Of a DNA stretch of 64,000 nt, positions 44,590 through 52,828 are shown piece after piece. A program made the translations under genes and the position numbers. Origin of the DNA: an uncultured Oscillospiraceae bacterium (GTDB taxonomy: Bacteria > Bacillota > Clostridia > Oscillospirales > Oscillospiraceae); contig CALWXC010000001.1 in assembly GCA_944385415.1 (NCBI GenBank), positions 124,001 to 188,000 of the forward strand, written 5' to 3'. How positions within the stretch are numbered: the first letter of the stretch is position 1; every line of letters begins with the position of its first letter. The notes beneath the pieces are model-generated. The model saw only the letters and a list, made by a program, of their open reading frames with translations, had not been told where the DNA came from and did no database searches.

Positions 44590-46080
44590 TTACCGCATGG
44601 TAGCGTAAGTCATGATTCGTTCCTGGGTGGCTTCGCTGATATCCAGCTCGCCGGTGAGACGGCCTTCGCACATGACCATGACGCGGTCGGACATACGCAG
44701 GACTTCCGGCAGCTCCGACGAGATCATGATAATGGACTTGCCTTCGGCGGCCAGCTGATTCATCAGCTTGTAGATCTCGCTCTTGGCGCCCACGTCGATG
44801 CCGCGGGTGGGCTCGTCGAAGATCAATACGTCGCAGTCCCGCAGCAGCCACTTGGCGATAACCACCTTCTGCTGGTTGCCGCCGGACAGGGACCGGGCCA
44901 GCGTCTTGCCCGAAGGCGTCTTGGTGCGCAGCTTCTGGATGTACTCCTGGGTGACCTGGGCCACCTTGCCGTCCTGAACGAAGGGTCCGACGGTCAGAGA
45001 GTCGAGAGAGGCCATGGCCGTATTGTCGGCCACGCTGAGGCCCAGACACAGGCCGTAGCGCTTGCGGTCCTCGGACAGGTATCCGATGCCGGCCTTGACG
45101 GCGTCTTTGGGACGGCGGATATGAACCTCTTTGCCGTTCACCAGGATCTGGCCGGAGGTCTTGGGGTCCGCGCCGGACAGGAGCCGCATGGTTTCGGTAC
45201 GGCCCGCGCCCATCAGACCCGCAAAGCCCAGGATCTCACCCTTGTGCAGCTGGAAGGATACGTCCTTGACCATGTCGGAACAGAGGTTCCGGGCTTCCAG
45301 CACCACGGGGGCGTCGGGGGCCACGTTGGAATGGCTCTTGGGCTCCTCGTAGATGACGCGGCCCACCATCATCTGCACGATCTGGTCCACGGTGGTCTCG
45401 GCGGTGTTCACCGTGTCCACATACTGGCCGTCGCGCATGACCGTGACCCGGTCGGTAATCTCCTTGAGCTCATCCATGCGGTGGGAGATGTAGATAATGC
45501 CCACGCCTGTGGCCTTGAGCCGCCGGATAAAGGTGAAGAGGTCTTCGATCTCAGCGGTGGTCAGGGAGGCGGAAGGCTCATCCATGATGAGGATTTTTGT
45601 GTTGTTGTAGGAAAGGGCCTTGGCGATTTCCACCATCTGCTGCTGGGCCACGGTGAGCCGCTTGACCACCGTGCGGGCGGTGATGTTCAGATGGAGGGAT
45701 TGCAGGAGTTCGTCGGTCTTGCGGTTCTGCTCCTTCTTGTCCAGGAACAAACCCTTGGTGGACTCGCGGCCCACGAAGATGTTCTCCGCCACCGTCAGGT
45801 CCTGCATCAGGTTCAGCTCCTGGTGCACGATACTGATGCCCAGCTGCTGGGCGTGGCTGGGGGATTGAATCTCGGTGGGTTTGCCGTAGAGCTCGATGAC
45901 GCCGTCATCCTTGGTGTAAATACCGGTGAGGATTTTCATCAGCGTCGATTTACCGGCGCCGTTCTCACCGATGAGGGCCAGGACCTCGCCGGCGTGCAGC
46001 TCCAACTGCGCGTTGTCCAATGCGTGGACGCCGGGGAAATACTTCTGAATCCCATGCATATTGAGCAAAATCTCAGACAT
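44590..46080 (-). CDS. Sugar ABC transporter ATPase with two ABC domains (RbsA/XylG type)
   Basis: The 496-residue protein carries two ABC domains. The first has GENGAGKSTLMKILTG, LTVAQQQMVEIAKAL and LIMDEPSASLT. The second has a weak Walker A (GLMGAGRTETM) but intact LSGGNQQKVVIAKWLL and LIFDEPTRGIDVGAKSEIY. This is the normal layout of RbsA/MglA/XylG, where only the first site is fully active. A CGAAACGTTTCG palindrome lies in its upstream gap. It sits between the anchored binding protein and the permease genes. Confidence 0.93.
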   Translation of the reverse strand: MSEILLNMHGIQKYFPGVHALDNAQLELHAGEVLALIGENGAGKSTLMKILTGIYTKDDGVIELYGKPTEIQSPSHAQQLGISIVHQELNLMQDLTVAENIFVGRESTKGLFLDKKEQNRKTDELLQSLHLNITARTVVKRLTVAQQQMVEIAKALSYNNTKILIMDEPSASLTTAEIEDLFTFIRRLKATGVGIIYISHRMDELKEITDRVTVMRDGQYVDTVNTAETTVDQIVQMMVGRVIYEEPKSHSNVAPDAPVVLEARNLCSDMVKDVSFQLHKGEILGFAGLMGAGRTETMRLLSGADPKTSGQILVNGKEVHIRRPKDAVKAGIGYLSEDRKRYGLCLGLSVADNTAMASLDSLTVGPFVQDGKVAQVTQEYIQKLRTKTPSGKTLARSLSGGNQQKVVIAKWLLRDCDVLIFDEPTRGIDVGAKSEIYKLMNQLAAEGKSIIMISSELPEVLRMSDRVMVMCEGRLTGELDISEATQERIMTYATMR

Positions 46081-46122
46081 TCATCGATCAGCCTCCTGTA
46101 TGCTGTCTGCTCCGACCCGGAG

Positions 46123-46134
46123 CGAAACGTTTCG
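46123..46134. promoter_or_regulatory. LacI-type operator-like palindrome before the ABC genes
   Basis: CGAAACGTTTCG is a perfect 12-base palindrome with the central AACGTT/CG step typical of LacI-family operators and near the CcpA cre pattern. It lies 43 bases upstream of the ATPase start. No LacI-family regulator gene is in the window. Confidence 0.5.
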
Positions 46135-46276
46135 ACAGTTTCCCATTAAAAAATCGAACCGTGCCGTGGGTCGTTCTTCTTTCTGATTACAGCATATCAG
46201 AATGACTGGAAAAACCAACTGAAAATCGTCCAGCAAAAGGTGAAAAAAATACACAGATTTCACAAGGGTGCCAGAA

Positions 46277-47236
46277 CTAGAACGGAAATAACAATTTCTG
46301 ATTGTCAGAATTGTACATATTGTCCTGTGTGATGGTGACACAGGGGATTTCGGTAAAGGCGGGCACCGACTGGCCCCGGACCACTCGCGCCGCCTGTTCC
46401 ACGGCGGCATAGCCCATGTTGAAGGGCTGCTGGATGATGATGGACTGGATGACGCCCTGCTCCAGATATTGAATCTGCTGGCGGGAATTGTCGCAGCCCA
46501 CCACGGTGAGCTGTCCGCCCAGACCCTGCTCCGTCAACACCTGGGCCACGGCCAGATTGCACACCTCGTTGGCGCAGACAAAGCCCCGTAAATCCGGATA
46601 CTCTTCCAGCAAATCCCGGGCGATGGCGGCGGCGTTGTCCCGGTTGTTTTCACAGTCGTAGACGCCCACCACCTCCACATCGGGACACTCGGCCAGGGCG
46701 TCCAGCGCCCCCTCCACCCGCTGAATGCCCGAGGAGGAATAGGTACTGTGGGTCAGAACGGCCACGGGACCGCTGTCCAGATTTTCCAACAGCTGAGCCC
46801 CCAGGCTGCGGCCGATTTGATAGTTGTCGCTGGCCACAAAGGTGGTCCGGGCGTCGGTGTTCACATCGGAATCCATGGTGATGACGTCGATGCCGGCGGC
46901 CACGGCCTCCCGGGTGACATCCACCAGCCGGTCATAGTCCGATGCCACCAGTATGATGGCGTCGGGACGGGTGGCAATGACGTCTTCCATGACGGCAATC
47001 TGCTGGTCCACCGCCGATTCCGAATCGGAGCCGGTGACGGTGACCTCCACCCCCAGCTCCTCCACGGCGCTGTCCACGCCGTCGAGAACTTCGCCCCAGA
47101 ATTCCGCCGTCTCCACGGTGGTTTTCAGCACCAGGGCAATGCGGACCCGGTTCTCCTGGCCGCCGGTGAAACGGAAGGCCAGCAGACCCGCCAGGGCGCA
47201 GAGGAGCAGACAGACGATGAGTTTACGATAGCGCAT
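46277..47236 (-). CDS. Membrane-anchored sugar-binding protein, probable sensor partner
   Basis: The 319-residue protein has one N-terminal hydrophobic segment (LIVCLLLCALAGLLAFRF) with no typical lipobox, so it is probably a membrane-anchored, external RbsB/XylF-type protein. Key stretches are KTTVETAEFWGEVLDGV, IITMDSDVN-like (here DVITMDSDVN) and VVGCDNSRQQIQYLEQGVIQSII. Its ATG at 47236 lies 14 bases inside the end of the histidine-kinase gene and follows GGAGG. In Clostridium beijerinckii a similar protein, XylFII, binds xylose and works through LytS and YesN. A similar sensing role here is inference; it could instead be a second transporter subunit. Confidence 0.8.
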   Translation of the reverse strand: MRYRKLIVCLLLCALAGLLAFRFTGGQENRVRIALVLKTTVETAEFWGEVLDGVDSAVEELGVEVTVTGSDSESAVDQQIAVMEDVIATRPDAIILVASDYDRLVDVTREAVAAGIDVITMDSDVNTDARTTFVASDNYQIGRSLGAQLLENLDSGPVAVLTHSTYSSSGIQRVEGALDALAECPDVEVVGVYDCENNRDNAAAIARDLLEEYPDLRGFVCANEVCNLAVAQVLTEQGLGGQLTVVGCDNSRQQIQYLEQGVIQSIIIQQPFNMGYAAVEQAARVVRGQSVPAFTEIPCVTITQDNMYNSDNQKLLFPF

Positions 47237-48983
47237 GGTCACGTTCCTCCGTTTCCTCCGTCAGCCGGGGCAGAATCAGCATGGCCGTGGTGCCCCGGTC
47301 CGGTTCGGAGAAGAATTTCAGGCCGAATTGGCTGCCGAAGTACATTTGCAGCCGTTCATGGACGTTGTACACGCCGATTTTCGACGAGCCTTCGTCGCTT
47401 TCCTTGGGTTCGAGAATGTGGGCCAGCTGGTCCGGTGTCATGCCCGAGCCGTCGTCCTCCACGGTGATAATCAATTGGTCCTCGTCCAGCATGGAGGTGA
47501 CCCGGATGGAGCCGCCGTCCTCCTTGACCTTGATGCCGTGATAGATGGCGTTTTCCACCAGGGGCTGCAAAACCAGCTTGGGCAGACGGCAGTCCAGGGT
47601 ATCCGGCTCCACGTCCAGTTCATAGCGGAGCTTCTCCCGGTAGCGCATTTTCTGGATGGTCAGATAGCTTTCCACGTGGGAGACTTCCTCCCGCAGGGTG
47701 ATAATGTCCTCCCCGCGGCCAATGGAGGTCCGCAGCAGCTGGGCCAATGCCTGAGTCATCTCCACCACTTCCTCATTGCGTCCGGCGTGGCTCATCCAGA
47801 TGATGGAGTCCAGGGTATTATAGAGGAAATGGGGCTTGATTTGGGCTTGCAGCAGCGCCCATTCCGTCTCCCGCTTCTGCTCCTCCGTCCGTTTCTGTTC
47901 GGCCATCAAATCCTGAATGGTGCCGATCATATGGTTGAACGTGTCGCTGAGCTGGGTGACCTCGCTGCCGGAGCGAATATCGCTGCGAACGGTAAAGTCG
48001 CCGCCCTCCACCGACTGCATGATGGCAGTCAGCTTCCGCAGGGGGGTGGTGATGGCGCGGGAGATGAGAATAGACAGGACCAGGGCCGCCCCCACGGCTA
48101 CGGCGTCGATGATGAGATATTGCCGGAACAGTTCCGATTGAGGCTCCTGAAGTTCTTCGGCGTAGGCCACGCCCACCACGGTCCAGCCCGTGGATTGGGA
48201 ACGGTGGGAGAAGTAGAGCCGCTGACCCTTTTCGTCATCGATGGTCAGGGGCTGACTGTCCTCCCGGCCCACGGCCTCCATGTGCTCCTGCAACAGGCCC
48301 GCGTTGAGCAGTTTTTGCTTGGGATGCCACAGGATGGCGCCGCTGCTGTCCACCAGGAAGAGATAGCCCCGGTTGCCCAGGTCCACACTGGCACAGATAT
48401 CCGTAATAATGTCGTAGCGCAGGTCCACCAGCAGGACCCCCAGGAGATTGCCCTGGCTGTCGGTGATGGCCTGGGACAGGGAGATCACCCAGGGGTATTG
48501 ACCCTCCACCAGATTTTCCACCCGGGAGGTGGAGATGTGAACCTGATCGGGCTGGGCCACCGCCGTTTGGAACCATCCGGCGTTCTGATAGGTGGCGTAG
48601 GGATTGAGCCGGTAGGATGGGTCATCAAAAAGCACCCGGCCGTCGGCGGCGGCCAGGGCAATGGCAAAAATCTCATCCCGGGTGGTGGCCGCATGGCTCA
48701 GAATGGCCGAAACGGCCTCCTGCTGGGACGAATCCCGCAGATAGGCCGTTACGGCGCTGTTGCGGACGATGAAATTGGACAGGTCCTTGAGATAGTCCAC
48801 ATACATGTCCATCTGGGAGTTGACCTGGGAGATCAGCTGGTTGGTGTAATCGGTGGCCACGCTTTGGAGCTGGCGGCGGTTGTTCTCATAGGAGCGGGCG
48901 TTGATGACCAGCGTCACGGCCACAATCAGAATGGTAAAGGCGGTGACCATGGCCGTGGCGATGCTGTAGCGGCGGTGCTTCAT
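47223..48983 (-). CDS. YesM-type sensor histidine kinase
   Basis: The 586-residue protein has a first helix at about residues 8-28, an external dCache-like domain, a second helix (AVAVGAALVLSILIS), a HAMP domain, the kinase histidine motif LLQAQIKPHFLYNTLD and a GHKL ATPase domain with ENAIYHGIK and EDDGSGMTPDQL. This is the LytS/YesM family. It overlaps the response-regulator gene by four bases and the binding-protein gene by 14, so the three are co-made. It probably relays sugar sensing to the YesN-type regulator. Confidence 0.92.
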   Translation of the reverse strand: MKHRRYSIATAMVTAFTILIVAVTLVINARSYENNRRQLQSVATDYTNQLISQVNSQMDMYVDYLKDLSNFIVRNSAVTAYLRDSSQQEAVSAILSHAATTRDEIFAIALAAADGRVLFDDPSYRLNPYATYQNAGWFQTAVAQPDQVHISTSRVENLVEGQYPWVISLSQAITDSQGNLLGVLLVDLRYDIITDICASVDLGNRGYLFLVDSSGAILWHPKQKLLNAGLLQEHMEAVGREDSQPLTIDDEKGQRLYFSHRSQSTGWTVVGVAYAEELQEPQSELFRQYLIIDAVAVGAALVLSILISRAITTPLRKLTAIMQSVEGGDFTVRSDIRSGSEVTQLSDTFNHMIGTIQDLMAEQKRTEEQKRETEWALLQAQIKPHFLYNTLDSIIWMSHAGRNEEVVEMTQALAQLLRTSIGRGEDIITLREEVSHVESYLTIQKMRYREKLRYELDVEPDTLDCRLPKLVLQPLVENAIYHGIKVKEDGGSIRVTSMLDEDQLIITVEDDGSGMTPDQLAHILEPKESDEGSSKIGVYNVHERLQMYFGSQFGLKFFSEPDRGTTAMLILPRLTEETEERDHALS

Positions 48984-50545
48984 CGTCCTTCCTCCCGGTA
49001 TTCCTTGGGGGTCTTGCCCACGGTCCGCTTGAAGGCCACGGAGAAATAGTGGGGGTCCGTAAAGCCGATGCGGTCGGCAATCTCCTGGGTCCGGAGATTG
49101 GAGGTGGTCAGCAGCAGCTTGGCCTTTTCCATGCGGACCGCCGTCAGATATTCGGTGAAGGTCTGGCCTGTCTGGGCTTTAAAGGCCGAGGAAAAGTAGC
49201 TTTTGCTGACGTTGAGCAAGCTCAGCAGCTCCGTCAGGGAAAAGGCGCTGTCGTGGTAGTTCTGCTGAATCAATCCCATGGCCCGTTCCACACAGAGCCG
49301 GGCCGGGTCGTCGTCCTCGGAGGTCCGGGCCGAACGCAGCAGAAAAGCGGCCAGCTGGGATAATTCCTGCTGGGCCTGTTCCAGCGTCAGCCATTGGTCC
49401 ATGGGTGACAGGAGGGGGGCGGCGCTGACGCCGTCGGCGGGAATCAGGTCTGTGAGAATGAAACGAAGCCGTTCCAGCAGGGGCAGACAGCCGTCCCGAT
49501 GGAGCTTGCGGCGGCGCAGTTCCTCAAACAGGGCCTGCATCCGGCGTTCCACCTCGTCGCTGTTGCCGTCGGCCAGGGCCTGGCGCAGGGGCTTGGTGGA
49601 GGGCAAGGGGTCCGCTTCTGTGACGGACCGTTCGGCGGCCCGGCAAAGATGGTCCACCAGCAGCCGCTGGGGCTGGGTGAAGGCGTAGCCCAGGGCGTGA
49701 TGGGCCTCCCGGAAGGTCCGGTGGAGACTGCCGGGGCCAGTGCAGCAGGAGCCGATTCCGGCAGCGGCGGGGGCGCCGGTGAGACGGGACACGGCGTCGG
49801 AGAGCATGGCGGCGGCGTCGCGGCAGCGGCTGGTGACTTCCTCATCGGTGCGGCCGCCCACCAGCAGTACCGGGTAGACGTCCTCCACGACGGCGGCGGT
49901 GCAGTGGGGGAACCGGGTGGCAACGGATTGGGCCGCGTCCTGGAGGTGTTGGGACTGGGTGGCGGCTTCCAGACGGCCCTGGGGCTGACAGAAGACGGCG
50001 CCATAGACGGCGCAGCTCAGCTGTAAACCGGCTTCCTCGGCGCTGCGGCGCACCTGTTCCGCCGTGGGCTGGGTCCGCAGAATGGTGCGGAACAGGGCGC
50101 TTCGCAGGATGGTTTCGGCCTGATAGGCCCGGCTTTGCAGGGAGCGGAGACTGCTCCGCTGGCTGTTGCGGCTGTCCAGATCAGCGGAGAGCTTTTCCAG
50201 AATGGCGCAGAATTCCCGGGGCACGACCGGTTTCAGAATAAAATCATGGACCCGCAGTTTGATGGCCTGTTGGGCATAGGAAAATTCACTGAATCCCGTG
50301 AGAATCACCACGAAAATGGACGGATAGTGCTCCTGGAGATGGCGGGCCAGCTCCAAACCGTCCACAAAGGGCATACAGATATCCGTGACCACCACATCAG
50401 GCAGCACGGAGCCAATGCGTTCCAGGGCTTCGCGGCCGTTTTCGCAGGCGCAGGCCATGGTGAAGCCGTAGCGTTCCCAGTCGATATTGTGAATCATGCT
50501 TTCGCGGACGATGGCTTCGTCCTCTACCAGCATCAGTTTGTACAT
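48980..50545 (-). CDS. YesN-type response regulator with AraC DNA-binding domain
   Basis: The 521-residue protein starts with a receiver domain (MLVEDEAIVRESM; phospho-acceptor Asp in VVTDICMPF; lysine in FILKPV). A long middle region follows. The C-terminal pair of AraC helix-turn-helices spans about residues 420-518 (SLTELLSLLNVSKSYFSSAFKAQTG and TQEIADRIGFTDPHYFSVAFKRTVG). It is paired with the YesM-type kinase encoded directly downstream and probably activates the ABC genes. It is the first gene of this minus-strand cluster. Confidence 0.93.
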   Translation of the reverse strand: MYKLMLVEDEAIVRESMIHNIDWERYGFTMACACENGREALERIGSVLPDVVVTDICMPFVDGLELARHLQEHYPSIFVVILTGFSEFSYAQQAIKLRVHDFILKPVVPREFCAILEKLSADLDSRNSQRSSLRSLQSRAYQAETILRSALFRTILRTQPTAEQVRRSAEEAGLQLSCAVYGAVFCQPQGRLEAATQSQHLQDAAQSVATRFPHCTAAVVEDVYPVLLVGGRTDEEVTSRCRDAAAMLSDAVSRLTGAPAAAGIGSCCTGPGSLHRTFREAHHALGYAFTQPQRLLVDHLCRAAERSVTEADPLPSTKPLRQALADGNSDEVERRMQALFEELRRRKLHRDGCLPLLERLRFILTDLIPADGVSAAPLLSPMDQWLTLEQAQQELSQLAAFLLRSARTSEDDDPARLCVERAMGLIQQNYHDSAFSLTELLSLLNVSKSYFSSAFKAQTGQTFTEYLTAVRMEKAKLLLTTSNLRTQEIADRIGFTDPHYFSVAFKRTVGKTPKEYREEGR

Positions 50546-50647
50546 AGACAGCCCGCCTCCTGTGGGTCAGATTGGTTCGATTATACCGTATTGTGGGAAA
50601 AAATGCAAAACTTATCGACAGGGCCTCCCGGCCCCACGCACAAAAAA

Positions 50648-51426
50648 TTAAAAGTTTTACTCGATTTTTTCTGTAGGGCAACTTACCACCGGTGTGTCTG
50701 CGGGCGTCGCCGGGCCTTTTGCGCCATAGCTGCGGCTCAGCTTCTTGCCATACATCCAGTATGGCGACAAAGCTGGGCCTTGCTCTGACACAAAATTCCT
50801 CGCCGACACCTCTTGCCAACCGGCGGCGCGTTGCCCAAATCGCGGTTTCCAAAGGCAGCGCCTCTGGTCGCGCCTCGCAAGGCGCGAAACTCCCGCTGGC
50901 CGCAGCCAGCGAAACACCCCATCGTCCATAGTGCGGCACCTGTGTGTGCCGCCGCCGGTAGGCAGCAGCCATTTTCCACGGGCCGATTGGTTCCGCTGTG
51001 CTGCACTGCCGACCACCACCAGCGTAGGGGCCGGCATCCCTGACGGCCCCGGACGGGGGCCGTGTGGGCGCGTCAAGGATGCCGCGCCCTACGAATGATG
51101 TGTTGCACCATGTAGGGGCCGATGTCCACAGAAGGTGAATTGGCCCAACGGGCCAAGAGAAACCGCCCTGGGGCGTCGGCCCGCACACTGCACCATCGAT
51201 CAACGGGTCAAAATAAGGCCGCCGTCCGCCACCCCGTGAGGGGGTGGGGACGGCGGCCTTACGGCTACGCCGTGGGGATTGCGCCATCTGCGGATGGCGC
51301 TTTGGGACGATAGGGGGATTTCGCTGGCTGCGGCCAGCGGGTATTTCGCCCCGTGCGCGGGGCGACCAAAGGCTCTGCCTTTGGAAACCGCGAGCTTTTG
51401 AAAAAGCTCGACCAAAACTTTTATCT
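50648..51426. repeat. Long composite mosaic repeat, copy B, with inverted ends
   Basis: This about 780-base gene-free element begins TAAAAGTTTTACTCGATTTTTT. It ends with a CGAGCTTTTGAAAAAGCTCG hairpin followed by ACCAAAACTTTTA, the inverted TAAAAGTTTTGGTCGA. Its first 200 bases match copy A (31723-). Inside are TCGCTGGCTGCGGCCAGCG, CGCCATCTGCGGATGGCG, a CCGCCGTCC/GGACGGCGG pair, CGCCCCGTGCGCGGGGCG and a TTGGCCCAACGGGCCAA block. Short frames in it shift between copies, so it is not coding. Confidence 0.8.
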
Positions 51427-51434
51427 TTGGGTGC

Positions 51435-51932
51435 TTACTCGGCGGGGAGCTCCTTACCGAGACGGCGGTACATGGTCTTTTTCACCGCCTGCAGGATATT
51501 CTGATATCCCGTACAACGGCACAGGTGGCCCGACAGCAGCTTTCTCAATTCCTCATCGCTGTACAGCTTGCCGCTCTCGAGAATTTCCACCGCCGTCATA
51601 ATAAAGCCCGGCGTACAGAAGCCGCACTGAATGGCCGCTTCATCCACAAAGGCCTGTTGAATATCGCTCAATTCACCATTGGGCCCCAGCAGGCTTTCCA
51701 GCGTCCGGACGTGCTTTCCGTCCGCCCAAACCGCCATATAGATGCAGGAGTTGAAGCACTCGCCGTCAATGATGACGTTGCACGCGCCGCACTCGCCCAC
51801 CTCGCAGCCCTTTTTCACCGAGGTCATCCGGTAGTCGTTGCGCAGCACGTCCGTCAGAGACGCCCGCACGTCCACCATGGTTTCCACGTCCTTGCCGTTG
51901 AGGTTCCAGTGGATCAGCTTATATTGTGCCAT
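51435..51932 (-). CDS. xdhC: Xanthine dehydrogenase 2Fe-2S subunit
   Basis: The 165-residue protein has CEVGECGACNV (first 2Fe-2S cluster) and CGFCTPGFIM plus LCRCTGYQ (second cluster), the full set of the small subunit of molybdenum hydroxylases. It shuttles electrons from the molybdenum site to the FAD subunit. Its start overlaps the FAD-subunit stop by one base. With the other two subunits it forms a cytoplasmic purine-oxidising enzyme; the exact substrate is inferred from subunit resemblance. Confidence 0.92.
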   Translation of the reverse strand: MAQYKLIHWNLNGKDVETMVDVRASLTDVLRNDYRMTSVKKGCEVGECGACNVIIDGECFNSCIYMAVWADGKHVRTLESLLGPNGELSDIQQAFVDEAAIQCGFCTPGFIMTAVEILESGKLYSDEELRKLLSGHLCRCTGYQNILQAVKKTMYRRLGKELPAE

Positions 51933-52813
51933 TACAACGCACCTCCCGCCAGTTCAATGGATTTCTGCAATGCCCGCTTGGCCAGTTCCACCGCGATATG
52001 CTGCCGGAAGGCTTTGGAGGCGCGCCAGCTGTCTCTGGGGTTGATATCCTCCAGAACCGCCTGGCCGAAGGCTTCCACAACCTCTGCGGAAACCGCTTTG
52101 CCCTTGGCCAGCGCTTCCGCCGTGGGGCACCGCATGGGCACCGGGCCCGCCACGCCGTAGGCAATGCGCACGTCCTCCAGGGTCTTCTTGTCTGCGGACA
52201 GCTTCACATTGACCGAGCAGCCCGTGGTGGCGATATCCATGGCGTTGCGCATGGCGTACTTGATATAGTGGCCCTGATAGCCCGCATAGGCTTCCTTGGG
52301 AATCAGAATGGCCGTCTGAATCTCGTCGGGATGCAGGTCCACCACACCGGCCTTGATGTAGAAGTCCCGGATGGGCAGACGGCGGACGCCGTCCTTGCCC
52401 GTCAGCTCCACAATGGCGTCCCAGGCCAGCAGCGTGGAAGCGGAATCGGCGGAGGTGACGCCGTTGCAGGTGTTGCCGCCGATGGTGCCGATGTTGCGGA
52501 TCTGCGGGCCGCCCACCTGGTCCACAGCTTCGCCCAGCACGTTGATGTGCTCCTGAATAATGGGGCTCTTGGTGATGTGGGAAAAGCTGGTCAGAGAACC
52601 GATGCGGATGGTGCCGTCGTCCTCCATCGTCACACCCCGGAGGGCGTCGATGCCGTAAATGCTGAGGAGTTCGCAGCCGGCCAGTTTGCCCTCGCGCATC
52701 TTAATGAGCACGTCGGAGCCGCCGGCAATGATATGGGCGTCCGGATGTTCCAGCCGCAGGGAGACGGCTTCCCCGACGCTCTGAGCTTCATAGAGCGCTT
52801 TGATATCGTACAT
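51932..52813 (-). CDS. xdhB: Xanthine dehydrogenase FAD-binding subunit
   Basis: The 293-residue protein has the FAD motif HIIAGGSDVLIKMREGK, NIGTIGGNTCNGVTSADS and a CO-dehydrogenase flavoprotein C-terminal domain. It accepts electrons from the 2Fe-2S subunit and passes them to NAD or ferredoxin. The genes run Mo-FAD-FeS, as in E. coli xdhABC, on the minus strand. It lies 15 bases after the molybdenum subunit gene. Confidence 0.92.
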   Translation of the reverse strand: MYDIKALYEAQSVGEAVSLRLEHPDAHIIAGGSDVLIKMREGKLAGCELLSIYGIDALRGVTMEDDGTIRIGSLTSFSHITKSPIIQEHINVLGEAVDQVGGPQIRNIGTIGGNTCNGVTSADSASTLLAWDAIVELTGKDGVRRLPIRDFYIKAGVVDLHPDEIQTAILIPKEAYAGYQGHYIKYAMRNAMDIATTGCSVNVKLSADKKTLEDVRIAYGVAGPVPMRCPTAEALAKGKAVSAEVVEAFGQAVLEDINPRDSWRASKAFRQHIAVELAKRALQKSIELAGGAL

Positions 52814-52828
52814 GTGCAGGGGCCTCCT

